Of a DNA stretch of 64,000 bases, positions 11,001 to 17,985 are shown one piece after another. Both the position numbers and the translations under genes were made by a program. Within the stretch, counting starts at the first letter, position 1, and every line of letters begins with the position of its first letter. Under the pieces are notes generated by a model that saw nothing but the letters and a program-made list of their open reading frames with translations, had not been told where the DNA came from and made no database searches. Origin of the DNA: Caryophanales bacterium UBA6877 (GTDB taxonomy: Bacteria > Bacillota_I > Bacilli_A > RFN20 > CAG-826); assembly GCA_002451465.1 (NCBI GenBank), contig DKCJ01000024.1, positions 48,001 to 112,000 of the forward strand, read 5' to 3'.

Positions 11001-11696
11001 TTCTTTTACATTTTTGGTTTTATCTTTTTCAAATGTACTTCTAAGTGTTTCTCTATCGCCAAAAAGTTCATAAAGTTTCTTTTCATCATCAAAACCAACT
11101 GCTTTTAAAACAACAGTTGCTTCCATTTTTCTTTGACGATCAATTCTTACCCATAAAAAACCTTTAGTATCACTTTCAAATTGTAACCAAGTTCCACGGG
11201 TTGGAATTAAATCTGCACCATAAGTATAATTACCTGATTTTAAATCAACACTTTTGCTTAAATATGCACCAGGGGAACGAACAATTTGACTAACAATAAC
11301 TCTTTCAGCACCATTTACAATAAATGTTCCTGAGTCAGTCATGATAGGAATTTCACCCATAAAAACTTCAGAAGTTTTAAATTCGTTATTTTGGGTATAA
11401 TAAAGACCAAGTGTCACTTTAAGTGGAGCACTATATGTTAAATCCCTTCTCTTGCATTCTTCAAACGTATATTTTGGATTTTCAAGATGGAATCCTTTAT
11501 ATTCAATTTTAAGTGTGCCATTTGGGTTAGAAATTGGGAATATATCTTTTAATGCTTCATCAATTCCATTACTTAAAAAACTCTTATAGGATTCGGTTTG
11601 AATTTCAACAAGATAAGGTAAAGGTAATTTACCACTAATCTTTGAAAAATTAATACGATCGTTATTAATTTTTGGATAATCTTTATAAGATATCAT
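8073..11696 (-). CDS. rpoB: RNA polymerase beta subunit
   Basis: Second large catalytic subunit of RNA polymerase, about 1207 residues. The start is the ATG at 11696, because AAAGGAG lies 7 bases before it and the codon overlaps the upstream stop as TAATG. A TTG 21 bases further out has no such support. The rifampicin cluster reads SSQLSQFMDQ...ANKRRISALG: the residue matching E. coli His526 is Asn (codon AAT at 10236-10238), as reported for naturally rifampicin-resistant mollicutes. The flexible C-terminus is strongly acidic. rpoC follows 12 bases later. Confidence 0.98.
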   Translation of the reverse strand: MISYKDYPKINNDRINFSKISGKLPLPYLVEIQTESYKSFLSNGIDEALKDIFPISNPNGTLKIEYKGFHLENPKYTFEECKRRDLTYSAPLKVTLGLYYTQNNEFKTSEVFMGEIPIMTDSGTFIVNGAERVIVSQIVRSPGAYLSKSVDLKSGNYTYGADLIPTRGTWLQFESDTKGFLWVRIDRQRKMEATVVLKAVGFDDEKKLYELFGDRETLRSTFEKDKTKNVKEALKEIFVKLKPGEPYTEKGGVDSFQQKFFDPARYDLGVAGRFKYSKKLGIYNRLPGRILAENLFDADGELKYKKGTLLTKEIVDELQNEEFFEKGAATFNFPINPKFDGSGRDKCFVNIVKVYVDEKREKVANIIGTNLNETLHCVTVSDFIAIFSYFMNLMDGFGDTDDIDHLSNRRIRSVGELIQNQFRTGLAKMTKNVQSRLLSTSAVDIQELTPSSLINVRPVNSAIREFFASSQLSQFMDQTNPLAELANKRRISALGPGGLTRDRASMEVRDVHFTHYGRICPIETPEGQNIGLINNLATYAKIDKYGFIKTPYRLIDKKTGKILDETVYLSADEENNHVIAQATKDDIQGDELSNDKIVARFNGKNVLAERQDVDYIDESPMQIVSVAAACIPFLENDDNTRALMGANMQRQALPLLRPHAPYVGTGLEHTIAHDCGLALIAVNDGTVTYTDSKTIKVHEKEGERTYTLTKFEGSNQGTCINQTSIVKKGDKVKKGQIIADGPSMENGDLALGQNVTIAFMTFEGYNYEDAVIMSDRLVKDDVYTTLHIESYEVESRNTKNGEEIITPDVPNTGIEARAHLDSRGIVLVGTDVKENDILVGKVTPRGASEPSPDQKLLDAIFGDKSKDGKDTSLRVPHGGAGTVLDVKIFTREAGDELPPDVNMKVRVYIVQKRKISEGDKMSGRHGNKGVISKILPACDMPFLPDGTPVDILLNPQGVPSRMNIGQVLEVHLGMACKKLGGLKVATPVFDGISNEEILEMMNDAKMPKDGKYTLIDGRTGERFDSRINVGVMYMIKLVHMVDDKLHARATGPYAMVTQQPLGGKAQNGGQRFGEMEVWALEAYGAAYTLQEMMTIKSDDRVGRRRTYEAIIKGQPLPKPSIPEAFKVFTKELMGLSMNVELRDKEGKIIDMDVLARQSQKEEQRSLRSIRNLGQTSNTPADEDEEDEESNDQKIDSSDEEVVKEMME

Positions 11697-12310
11697 TATT
11701 TTGCTCCTTTTAAACAAATTATTTTTGTCATACGATATATTTGGTAACCACGTTTTCCTTCTAGTAATTCAACTTTTTCAAACAATGTTTCTAGAAATTT
11801 TTTATGAGATTCAGCACCTTTATCTTTACGTATGACGATAATAAATTGACCGTTTTGATTAAGATGTTTATAAACATCTTCATAAATTTCAAATAATTTT
11901 AATTTTCCAATACGAATTGGAGGATTAAATATAATAAAATCAAAACTTTTTGCTATGTTTTTAAAACCATCTGATAAAATAACATCCGCTTCTTCATTAT
12001 TTAACTTTAAATTGTTTCTAGTTAACTCTAAACAAGTAGAATTAACATCACTCATAAATAAATTTATATTTCTAAAGAAATATTTAAGCGTTATTCCAAC
12101 TGGTCCATAGCCACAGCCTAAATCTAATAAATCACCTTTTATATCAAGCTTTAAAACTGAACTAATTAAAAGATATGATCCTTCATCAATTCTTGTTTTA
12201 CTAAAAACGCCATTATTACTTACTAGATGAAATTCATGATTATTAACCGAAAAAACTACGTTATAATCACATTTTTTTAAATGTTCATCGTGTAAAAAAT
12301 AATGACTCAT
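11696..12310 (-). CDS. Class I SAM-dependent methyltransferase, RsmC/YbxB type
   Basis: This 204-residue protein occupies the place of ybxB between rplL and rpoB in Bacillus and matches that family. It has the SAM-binding motif DLGCGYGPVG (about residues 62-71) and the NPPIR motif (about 127-131), which in RsmC-type enzymes binds the target guanine. The family makes N2-methylguanine in 16S rRNA, but the exact site here is inferred. The stop TAA overlaps the rpoB start by one base, so the two are translationally coupled. AGGAGG precedes the ATG. A hairpin resembling an attenuator lies just upstream. Confidence 0.88.
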   Translation of the reverse strand: MSHYFLHDEHLKKCDYNVVFSVNNHEFHLVSNNGVFSKTRIDEGSYLLISSVLKLDIKGDLLDLGCGYGPVGITLKYFFRNINLFMSDVNSTCLELTRNNLKLNNEEADVILSDGFKNIAKSFDFIIFNPPIRIGKLKLFEIYEDVYKHLNQNGQFIIVIRKDKGAESHKKFLETLFEKVELLEGKRGYQIYRMTKIICLKGAK

Positions 12311-12331
12311 ATCCCTCCTAATATAATAGGC

Positions 12332-12368
12332 AAAAACCTGCCAATGCCCAAAATTAGGGCAAGGCAGG
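12332..12368 (-). terminator. Attenuator-like hairpin between rplL and the methyltransferase-rpoB-rpoC block
   Basis: A two-step stem on the minus strand (CCTGCC with GGCAGG enclosing GCCC with GGGC) is followed by TTTTT, 20 bases after the rplL stop. No convincing promoter lies between it and the next gene, so it probably acts as a leaky terminator that lowers rpoBC expression relative to L7/L12, as known for rplL-rpoB in E. coli. Confidence 0.7.
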
Positions 12369-12388
12369 CAATATAAAATAATCGAAAA

Positions 12389-12763
12389 CTATTTAATTTC
12401 GACTTCTGCGCCAGCAGCGACTAAAGCTTTCTTATGTTCTTCAGCTTCAACTGGTGAAATATGTTCTTTAATTGGGCTTGGAGCTGCATCAACTAATTTC
12501 TTTGCATCCATTAAACCTAAGCCAGTAATAGCTTGGACAGCTTTAATAACTGCAACTTTCTTATCTCCAACAGCCTTTAAGATTAAGCTAACTTCACTTG
12601 GACCTTTCTTAGCTTCTTCTTCGGCTGGAGCAGCACCAGCAGCAACAGGAGCAGCAGCGGTAACGCCAAACTCTTCTTCAATTGCTTTAACTAAATCATT
12701 TAATTCGACAACAGTCATTTCTTTAACAGCAGAAATGATTTCTTCTTTTGTTAATTTTGCCAT
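12389..12763 (-). CDS. rplL: 50S ribosomal protein L7/L12
   Basis: Stalk protein that recruits translation GTPases, 124 residues. The order is the family's: an N-terminal dimerisation helix pair (residues 1-45), an Ala/Gly/Glu-rich hinge (about 46-55) and the C-terminal factor-binding domain with KVAVIKAVQAITGLGLMDAK. The C-terminus AAGAEVEIK is typical. It follows rplJ by 36 bases. Both sit behind the L10 leader. Confidence 0.99.
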   Translation of the reverse strand: MAKLTKEEIISAVKEMTVVELNDLVKAIEEEFGVTAAAPVAAGAAPAEEEAKKGPSEVSLILKAVGDKKVAVIKAVQAITGLGLMDAKKLVDAAPSPIKEHISPVEAEEHKKALVAAGAEVEIK

Positions 12764-12799
12764 TTTTATTTCCTCCGATAATATTCTTAATGTAATTAA

Positions 12800-13342
12800 C
12801 TATTTTGCAGGCTCAACGCTTGCTTCTCCACTAGCTTGTGCTTCAGCACCAGCTGGAGATTTTTTAGCGACTTCGCTAAGAGAATATGCAAGATTTCTCA
12901 TTGGAGCTTGTAAAACACTTAATAACATGGATACAAGTCCTTCTTTTGATGGTAACATTGCGACAGTTTGAATATAATCTGCATCAACGAATTTTCCATC
13001 GAGTAATCCGCCTTTAATCTTTAATCCTTCGTTTAATCTTGTAAATTTACGAATGGCTTTTAAACTACCATTTGTACCATCTTTACAAAAGAAATACATA
13101 TTAGATCCACTAAGTAAGCCTTTAAGTTCATCGCCATATTGTTCACCGATTGCACGGTTAACAAGGGAATTCTTATAGACAACACTTTTTGCATCTAAAG
13201 TACGTAAAGTCTTACGAAGTTCACTGATTTGTTTGACGGTAAGTTTGCTATATTCGCAAACAACGAAAGCATGTGATGCTTTAACGTTCTCAGAGACCTC
13301 TTGAACAACAGCTGTTTTCGCTTTTAAAACTTGTTTGTTCAT
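12800..13342 (-). CDS. rplJ: 50S ribosomal protein L10
   Basis: Stalk base protein that binds 23S rRNA and carries the L7/L12 dimers, 180 residues. The N-terminal globular domain is conserved (SKLTVKQISELRKTLR), and the C-terminal helix for L7/L12 binding ends in an Ala/Glu-rich tail. GGGAGG lies 6 bases upstream of the ATG. The preceding leader has the consensus of the L10-binding autoregulatory RNA, so L10(L12)4 probably represses its own synthesis. Confidence 0.97.
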   Translation of the reverse strand: MNKQVLKAKTAVVQEVSENVKASHAFVVCEYSKLTVKQISELRKTLRTLDAKSVVYKNSLVNRAIGEQYGDELKGLLSGSNMYFFCKDGTNGSLKAIRKFTRLNEGLKIKGGLLDGKFVDADYIQTVAMLPSKEGLVSMLLSVLQAPMRNLAYSLSEVAKKSPAGAEAQASGEASVEPAK

Positions 13343-13365
13343 TCTTTACCTCCCATTTTAATATA

Positions 13366-13447
13366 TTAGGGGCTCATATACATGAGGAATTTATCAACTA
13401 CCTCGGTAACATAATTAAACACAATTAAGTGTCGTTACGGTCTATGG
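13366..13447 (-). ncRNA. L10 (rplJ) autoregulatory leader
   Basis: Upstream of rplJ the minus strand carries, in order, the segments CCATAGACCG, TTACCGAGGT and CCTCATGTATATGAGCCCCT, which I recognise as the conserved parts of the Firmicute L10 leader. The last segment folds as a CTCAT...ATGAG hairpin just before the ribosome site. The L10-L12 complex is known to bind such leaders and lower expression of rplJ-rplL. The boundaries are approximate. Confidence 0.8.
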
Positions 13448-13480
13448 TATATTAAGCCAACTAAACAATTTTATTAACAA

Positions 13481-14167
13481 CTACTTTTGATCATTAACAC
13501 TAACTTTAACGCTTGGACCCATTGTAGTGTGAACTGTACAAATATTAATATATGTACCTTTAACAGCAGCAGGTCTAACCTTAACAATTTGGTTAATAAT
13601 AGTATTAACGTTTTCTTCTAATTTTTCGGTATCAAATCCAACTTTACCAACAAGAATGTTAATATTACCATCCTTATCAGCACGATATTCAACTTTACCA
13701 GCTTTTAATTCGGTAACCATCTTCTTGATATCTGGACCAACTGTACCAACCTTTGGGTTTGGCATTAATCCTTTAGGACCTAAAACACGACCAGCTTTAC
13801 CAATTTCACCCATCATTTCAGGTGTAGCACAAATAACATCAAAATCGAACCAACCGCCAAGAATCTTTTCTAATAATTCTTTGCCACCAGCATAATCAGC
13901 ACCAGCTGCTTTTGCATCTTCAACTTTTGAAGTAATAGCGCAAACTTTAACGCTTTTACCAGTACCATGTGGAAGAACAACTGTACCTCTAATTTGTTGA
14001 TCAGCTTGTTTTGTATCAATATTTAAATGCATTGATAAACCAACACTACTTTCAAATTTTGTAACGCTTGTCTTTTTAACAAGTTCACAAGCATCATGAA
14101 CGCTATATTCTTTTTTAGTATCGATTAACTTTAAAACTTCTCTATATTTTTTACCATGTAATTTCAT
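13481..14167 (-). CDS. rplA: 50S ribosomal protein L1
   Basis: L1-stalk protein, 228 residues, standard length. The signature GKAGRVLGPKGLMPNPKVGT (about residues 125-144) and the C-terminal KGTYINICTVHTTMGPSVKV are intact. It starts 13 bases after rplK. In many bacteria L1 represses its own mRNA by binding a leader that mimics its rRNA site. A hairpin before rplK is a candidate for that. Confidence 0.98.
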   Translation of the reverse strand: MKLHGKKYREVLKLIDTKKEYSVHDACELVKKTSVTKFESSVGLSMHLNIDTKQADQQIRGTVVLPHGTGKSVKVCAITSKVEDAKAAGADYAGGKELLEKILGGWFDFDVICATPEMMGEIGKAGRVLGPKGLMPNPKVGTVGPDIKKMVTELKAGKVEYRADKDGNINILVGKVGFDTEKLEENVNTIINQIVKVRPAAVKGTYINICTVHTTMGPSVKVSVNDQK

Positions 14168-14180
14168 AAATTAACCTCAA

Positions 14181-14594
14181 CTAGTCAACAACATCAACGC
14201 CCATATTCTTGGCGCAACCTTCAATGGTTTTCATTGCTGCTTCGATATCATTAGCGTTCAAATCTGGCATCTTATATTCAGCAATTTCTTTAATTTGTGC
14301 CTTAGTAATCTTTCCAACTTTAGTAGTTTTTGGATTAGCACTTCCTTGTTTAATACCAACAGCCTTCATAATTAATTCAGCAGTAGGTGTGGTTTTAATT
14401 TCCATTGAGTATGTTTTGTCTTCATACGCAGTGATAATAACTGGGACAGTTTGACCTTTTCTATCGGCAGTTTTTGCGTTAAAATCTGTACAAAATTTTG
14501 GCATAACAACGCCAGCACTTGCAAGTTTTGGACCTGGTTTAGCTTCGCCACCAGGGAGTTCCATTTTAACGACTTTAGCGATTTTCTTACTCAC
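14181..14594 (-). CDS. rplK: 50S ribosomal protein L11
   Basis: GTPase-centre protein, 137 residues. The start is a GTG at 14594, supported by AGGAGG 8 bases upstream and by the protein beginning MSKKIAKVVKMELPGGEAKP. The proline-rich N-terminal domain (GPKLASAGV) and the RNA-binding C-terminal domain (MKTIEGCAKNMGVDV) are complete. First gene of rplK-rplA, with its own promoter and structured leader. Confidence 0.98.
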   Translation of the reverse strand: MSKKIAKVVKMELPGGEAKPGPKLASAGVVMPKFCTDFNAKTADRKGQTVPVIITAYEDKTYSMEIKTTPTAELIMKAVGIKQGSANPKTTKVGKITKAQIKEIAEYKMPDLNANDIEAAMKTIEGCAKNMGVDVVD

Positions 14595-14618
14595 TTTCGT
14601 TTCCTCCTATAGTGATTA

Positions 14619-14650
14619 GTGGTTTAATGAAGTTTCGTAACTTCTTCCAC
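14619..14650 (-). promoter_or_regulatory. Leader hairpin before rplK, possible L1 binding site
   Basis: A two-part stem (GTGG with CCAC, internal loop, then GAAGTT with AACTTC closed by 4 bases) lies in the rplK 5' UTR about 25 bases from the start codon. L1 commonly controls rplK-rplA through a leader element at this place. The assignment rests on position and structure, not on a matched consensus. Confidence 0.4.
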
Positions 14651-14694
14651 CTAGGTTAGTTTTAATAACCCGCATAATTTCGATATGCTATAAA

Positions 14695-14723
14695 AAAATA
14701 CCAAAAAACGCAAAAAAAATCAA
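14695..14723 (-). promoter_or_regulatory. Promoter of rplK-rplA
   Basis: On the minus strand TTGATT (14723-14718), a 17-base spacer and TATTTT (14700-14695) lie between nusG and rplK. Transcription would start near 14688, giving a leader of about 90 bases. Confidence 0.5.
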
Positions 14724-14759
14724 GACTTTTTTTGCTTTCTTTTTAAAATATTAATAATG

Positions 14760-15371
14760 TTATTTACCGCTATCAAAAGCTTTAACAATATCAGAGAACT
14801 CTAATTCTACTGGAGTAAGTTTTCCAAAGAACACAGTATTGACTTTTACTGTACCATTTTCTTTATCAAGAGATGAAATTGTACCAATATCACCTTCGAA
14901 TAATCCTCTAAGGATCTTGACTTTATCACCAACGTGATATTGATCATACATTGAGGCATCAACGACACCAACAATTTTTAATACAGTTTCCATTTCTCTA
15001 GCACCAACTGGAGTTGGTTTTTGTCCACGACCACTAGATCCGACAATACCTGTAACGCCTTCAGTATTACGAACAGCAAACCAGGCCTCATCGGTCATAA
15101 TCATTTCAACGAAAATATAACCTGGATATAAATTTTTGATTTTTGGTGGTACATCTTCTAATACACCTGTTTCCTTGTTAAGTTTTTTCTTTGGTTTTCC
15201 ATTTTTATCTAAAACTGGAATCTCTTCATTTGCAACAATAACTCTAAAAACCTTGTCATCTAAATTCATTGAATGAACACGGTTTTTAATGTTTTCAGCA
15301 ACTTTATTTTCGTTAGCTGAATAAGTTGTAACTATATACCACTTTTTATTTTGTTGTACTTCATTATCCAT
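14760..15371 (-). CDS. nusG: Transcription termination/antitermination factor NusG
   Basis: Pausing and coupling factor that binds RNA polymerase, about 203 residues. The start chosen is the ATG at 15371 (MDNEVQQNKKWYIV), which follows a GGGG-containing ribosome site and lies 10 bases after secE. A longer reading would overlap secE. The NGN domain has KNLYPGYIFVEM and the C-terminal KOW domain VGDKVKILRGLFEGDIGTI. An insertion of about 25 residues in the NGN domain resembles that of other Firmicutes. Downstream the rplK promoter begins a new transcript. Confidence 0.95.
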   Translation of the reverse strand: MDNEVQQNKKWYIVTTYSANENKVAENIKNRVHSMNLDDKVFRVIVANEEIPVLDKNGKPKKKLNKETGVLEDVPPKIKNLYPGYIFVEMIMTDEAWFAVRNTEGVTGIVGSSGRGQKPTPVGAREMETVLKIVGVVDASMYDQYHVGDKVKILRGLFEGDIGTISSLDKENGTVKVNTVFFGKLTPVELEFSDIVKAFDSGK

Positions 15372-15381
15372 ATTAAATCCC

Positions 15382-15582
15382 CTATCTAAGACTTTCAAAA
15401 GCATTCCTAAGTTGAGTAATAAGTGTACCAGTTGCAGCATCTTCAATTGCTAGAAAAATAGCTGCAAAAACCGTAATTACAATAACTGTAGCAACAGCAC
15501 CAAAAAATGGTTCACGTTTAATCCAACGAATTCTATGCGCTTCTTTACCAACACCTTTAAAATATCTTACAATTTTACCCAT
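15382..15582 (-). CDS. secE: Preprotein translocase subunit SecE
   Basis: Small essential partner of SecY, 66 residues with one transmembrane segment (about residues 28-47, VATVIVITVFAAIFLAIEDA). The amphipathic stretch ahead of it contains RIRWIKREPF, matching the family's 'R-x-x-W-P' region loosely. It sits between rpmG (8 bases upstream) and nusG, the normal order. Confidence 0.93.
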   Translation of the reverse strand: MGKIVRYFKGVGKEAHRIRWIKREPFFGAVATVIVITVFAAIFLAIEDAATGTLITQLRNAFESLR

Positions 15583-15590
15583 AACTATAC

Positions 15591-15749
15591 CTACTTGCTT
15601 TCTTTATGAATCGTATATTTATTGCAACGAGGACAATATTTTCTAATTTCTAACCTTTTTGTAGAATCTTCACTTCTTTTAGTGGTTGTGTAATTTCTAC
15701 TTAAACATTCCGAGCAAATTAAAATAACTTTTTTCCTCATATGATTCAT
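15591..15749 (-). CDS. rpmG: 50S ribosomal protein L33, zinc-binding form
   Basis: A short gene with the reading MNHMRKKVILICSECLSR then a basic middle and KYCPRCNKYTIHKESK. The two pairs CSEC and CPRC mark the zinc-binding version of L33. The start at 15749 (52 residues) is preferred because AGGAAGG lies about 6 bases before it. The ATG at 15740 would give the more usual 49 residues but a spacing of about 15. It lies 8 bases before secE, as in Bacillus, and is the first gene behind a strong promoter. Confidence 0.92.
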   Translation of the reverse strand: MNHMRKKVILICSECLSRNYTTTKRSEDSTKRLEIRKYCPRCNKYTIHKESK

Positions 15750-15772
15750 TATATTCCTTCCTAGTCTATAAG

Positions 15773-15801
15773 AATATAGAAAATATTAGAAAGATTGTCA
15801 A
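15773..15801 (-). promoter_or_regulatory. Strong promoter of rpmG-secE-nusG
   Basis: On the minus strand TTGACA (15801-15796), exactly 17 bases and TATATT (15778-15773): near-consensus sigma-A. Transcription would start around 15766, 17 bases before the rpmG start. Directly upstream, at 15804-15818, is the palindrome TCCAATTAAATTGGA, which also contains the sigma-factor gene's stop. Confidence 0.8.
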
Positions 15802-15809
15802 TATCCAAT

Positions 15810-16451
15810 TTAATTGGAATCTCCAATTTCAATATTATTTTGTTTTAGATAATTCTTAATTTTCTTTTTCCCAGAATTAAAATACTTAATACAATCTCGG
15901 TATTTTAAATTACAATCTCTAGATATTTCTTTAAAAGAATATGATTTAAGATAATAATGATATACCATTTTTTCTTTATTATTTATAATATTTGATTTCT
16001 CGCCAAGAATAATATTTGATAATTCAGATTCTCCAATTTGTGTTTTATTAACATCGTCCATATTATTTAAATAAGTATCGTTTTCAAAATAATCTTCTTC
16101 CTTACCAATTGCTCTTACTTCACTAACACGAGTTAAACCAGTTTCTTTTTTAATAATTGTTCTTAAACGATTGAAATAAAGATATTTATAAAAACTTAAA
16201 ACTGTTCCTCTAGTTTCATCATATCTTTCTAAGAGTTGCATGAAACAATAAATATATTCTTCATCTAAATCTCTTAAATTTAATCCAGCTTTCTTCGCTT
16301 GATAGTAAAAATGATATTGAACATTTTTACAAGCACCAACAAGCGAATCAAAAAGTATTCTTTGAAAACTCTTTTCTCCACATAAACTTCGTCTTAAATA
16401 ATCTTTTGCGACCTCATCGTTTGAAAGGTCCATTAAAATAGCTTTTTTCAT
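15810..16451 (-). CDS. Sigma-70 family factor in the SigH position
   Basis: A 213-residue protein lying between rlmB and rpmG, exactly where Bacillus has sigH. The start is the ATG at 16451, because AAGGAGG lies 5 bases before it. Residues about 30-100 resemble sigma region 2, including DLDEEYIYCFMQLLERYDETRG and FYKYLYFNRLRTIIKKE. Residues about 155-205 resemble region 4, with a YSFKEISRDCNLKYRDCIKYF helix-turn-helix. The middle (105-150) is acidic and unconserved. No sporulation genes are visible nearby, so its regulon is unknown. The family assignment is by pattern and synteny and the sequence is divergent. Confidence 0.75.
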   Translation of the reverse strand: MKKAILMDLSNDEVAKDYLRRSLCGEKSFQRILFDSLVGACKNVQYHFYYQAKKAGLNLRDLDEEYIYCFMQLLERYDETRGTVLSFYKYLYFNRLRTIIKKETGLTRVSEVRAIGKEEDYFENDTYLNNMDDVNKTQIGESELSNIILGEKSNIINNKEKMVYHYYLKSYSFKEISRDCNLKYRDCIKYFNSGKKKIKNYLKQNNIEIGDSN

Positions 16452-16490
16452 AAAAGCCTCCTTAGGAATCATCAACAACTACAGCACAAT

Positions 16491-17198
16491 CTATTTTCTT
16501 GTGCTTAGTTCATACAAAACGATTGCGCAAGAAACCGATGCATTAAGACAACTTACATGTCCTTTCATCGGAATTTTTGTCATGAAATCGCAATTTTTTC
16601 TAACAAGTCGAGAAATTCCATATCCTTCACTACCAACAACAATAGCAAGTGAACAATCTTTTGGAATCGATTTAAGATCATCTTTTGCTTCACCAGCAAG
16701 TCCAACTACCCAAAAATTATTTTTCTTCAATACTTCAATTGATTGGGATAAATTTGCAACTTCGCAACATTTGACATAATTAATGGCTCCAGAGGATGTT
16801 GCGGCAACTGTTTGATTTAAAGAAACATTATTACGCTTTTTAAAAATAACTCCAGAGACACCAAAAACATCGCAACTTCTCAATATTGCTCCTAAGTTAT
16901 GTGGATCACTTAATTCATCTAGTATAACAATTATAGGATTTTCAATATTTTTGCTAGATTCAATGATTTCACCTAAAGAATACAACTTATAATCTTTTGC
17001 GATAGCTACACAACCTTGATTATCAAAGCCATATTTTTTAATAAATTCATTTTTAGTTAGTTTAAAAAGAGGAATATGTTTTTCTTTTGCTAAATCAAGA
17101 ATATTTTGGTTGCCAAAAGAATCACTATAAAATAACTTTAACACTCTATTAGCTTTTAAAGACTCGTATATTGAGTTGTTTGAAATTAATTTAATCAT
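16491..17198 (-). CDS. rlmB: TrmH/RlmB-type rRNA 2'-O-methyltransferase
   Basis: SPOUT-class methyltransferase that methylates a ribose in 23S rRNA (G2251 in E. coli RlmB). It has 235 residues, with a short N-terminal L30e-like substrate domain (to about 90) and the SPOUT knot. Motif 1 is DPHNLGAILRSCDVFG, motif 2 VVGSEGYGISR, and motif 3 IPMKGHVSCLNASVSCAIVLYE. It sits in the Bacillus rlmB place between the cysS side and the sigma gene. No ribosome site is apparent before the ATG, so translation may be weak or coupled. Confidence 0.88.
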   Translation of the reverse strand: MIKLISNNSIYESLKANRVLKLFYSDSFGNQNILDLAKEKHIPLFKLTKNEFIKKYGFDNQGCVAIAKDYKLYSLGEIIESSKNIENPIIVILDELSDPHNLGAILRSCDVFGVSGVIFKKRNNVSLNQTVAATSSGAINYVKCCEVANLSQSIEVLKKNNFWVVGLAGEAKDDLKSIPKDCSLAIVVGSEGYGISRLVRKNCDFMTKIPMKGHVSCLNASVSCAIVLYELSTRK

Positions 17199-17234
17199 AA
17201 TTTTTTAAAATAAGATAGTAATATTTTTTTATTT

Positions 17235-17984
17235 TTAAATTTTTTCGATATTTAAAGGATTTATTTCAATTTTAAGTAAGTTAATAAATTCTTCAATTCT
17301 TTTTTTATCATCAGTAGCAATTGCAAAAGTAATTCTTAAGATTCTTGTTTCATCATATTTTCCGAGTGTAACGTCTAAATCTTTAATTGTAAGATTAGCT
17401 TGATCACCAAGTTCTAAAATTTTTGTGATAGCATCTGTCTCTCTTTTTACAATAATCATCATATTAATGCTTTTTCTAACTGCAAAATTTTCAAGCTTAA
17501 CAAGTAAACTTAAAACAAGAAGAGCAAGTAAAGTTGCAATTGTTGCAATAATAAACCAACCATTACCACAAGCAACACCAATTGCCATTGACATCCATAA
17601 AGTTGTAGCGGTTGTTAAGCCTTTAACTGAAACACCATTATGAATAATTGTTCCAGCCCCTAAAAAACCAGCACCACTTACAATACCTGCAGTAATTCTT
17701 GATTTATCAAAATTACCGCCAATACTATTTAATCCACCATAAATTGAAATAACAGTTAAAAGGCAGCAACCAAGCGAAAATAAAACATGCGTTCTTAATC
17801 CTGCAGCATGTCCGCTAACTTCTCTTTGGTATCCAATACATCCGCCAAGAACAATAGATAATAAAAGCGAAATAATAACTAATGCAAAATTACCCCAAGA
17901 TCCAAGATTATTGAAAAAATCAATAATAATTCCATCTAAAGTAAAACTATCAGTATTATTTGCTAAAACAACAAAATTCATCAT
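17235..17984 (-). CDS. MgtC/SapB family membrane protein
   Basis: About 249 residues. The N-terminal two thirds has four to five hydrophobic helices with the family core GGCIGYQREVSGHAAGLRTH and SGAGFLGAGTIIHNG. The C-terminal 85 residues form a soluble ACT-like domain. MgtC proteins modulate membrane ATPase activity and magnesium stress in other bacteria, but the role here is not known. The ATG at 17984 begins one base after the cysS stop, with AAAGGTG upstream, which favours it over an overlapping GTG. In Bacillus the cysS-rlmB gap holds mrnC instead. Confidence 0.87.
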   Translation of the reverse strand: MMNFVVLANNTDSFTLDGIIIDFFNNLGSWGNFALVIISLLLSIVLGGCIGYQREVSGHAAGLRTHVLFSLGCCLLTVISIYGGLNSIGGNFDKSRITAGIVSGAGFLGAGTIIHNGVSVKGLTTATTLWMSMAIGVACGNGWFIIATIATLLALLVLSLLVKLENFAVRKSINMMIIVKRETDAITKILELGDQANLTIKDLDVTLGKYDETRILRITFAIATDDKKRIEEFINLLKIEINPLNIEKI

Positions 17985-17985
17985 C

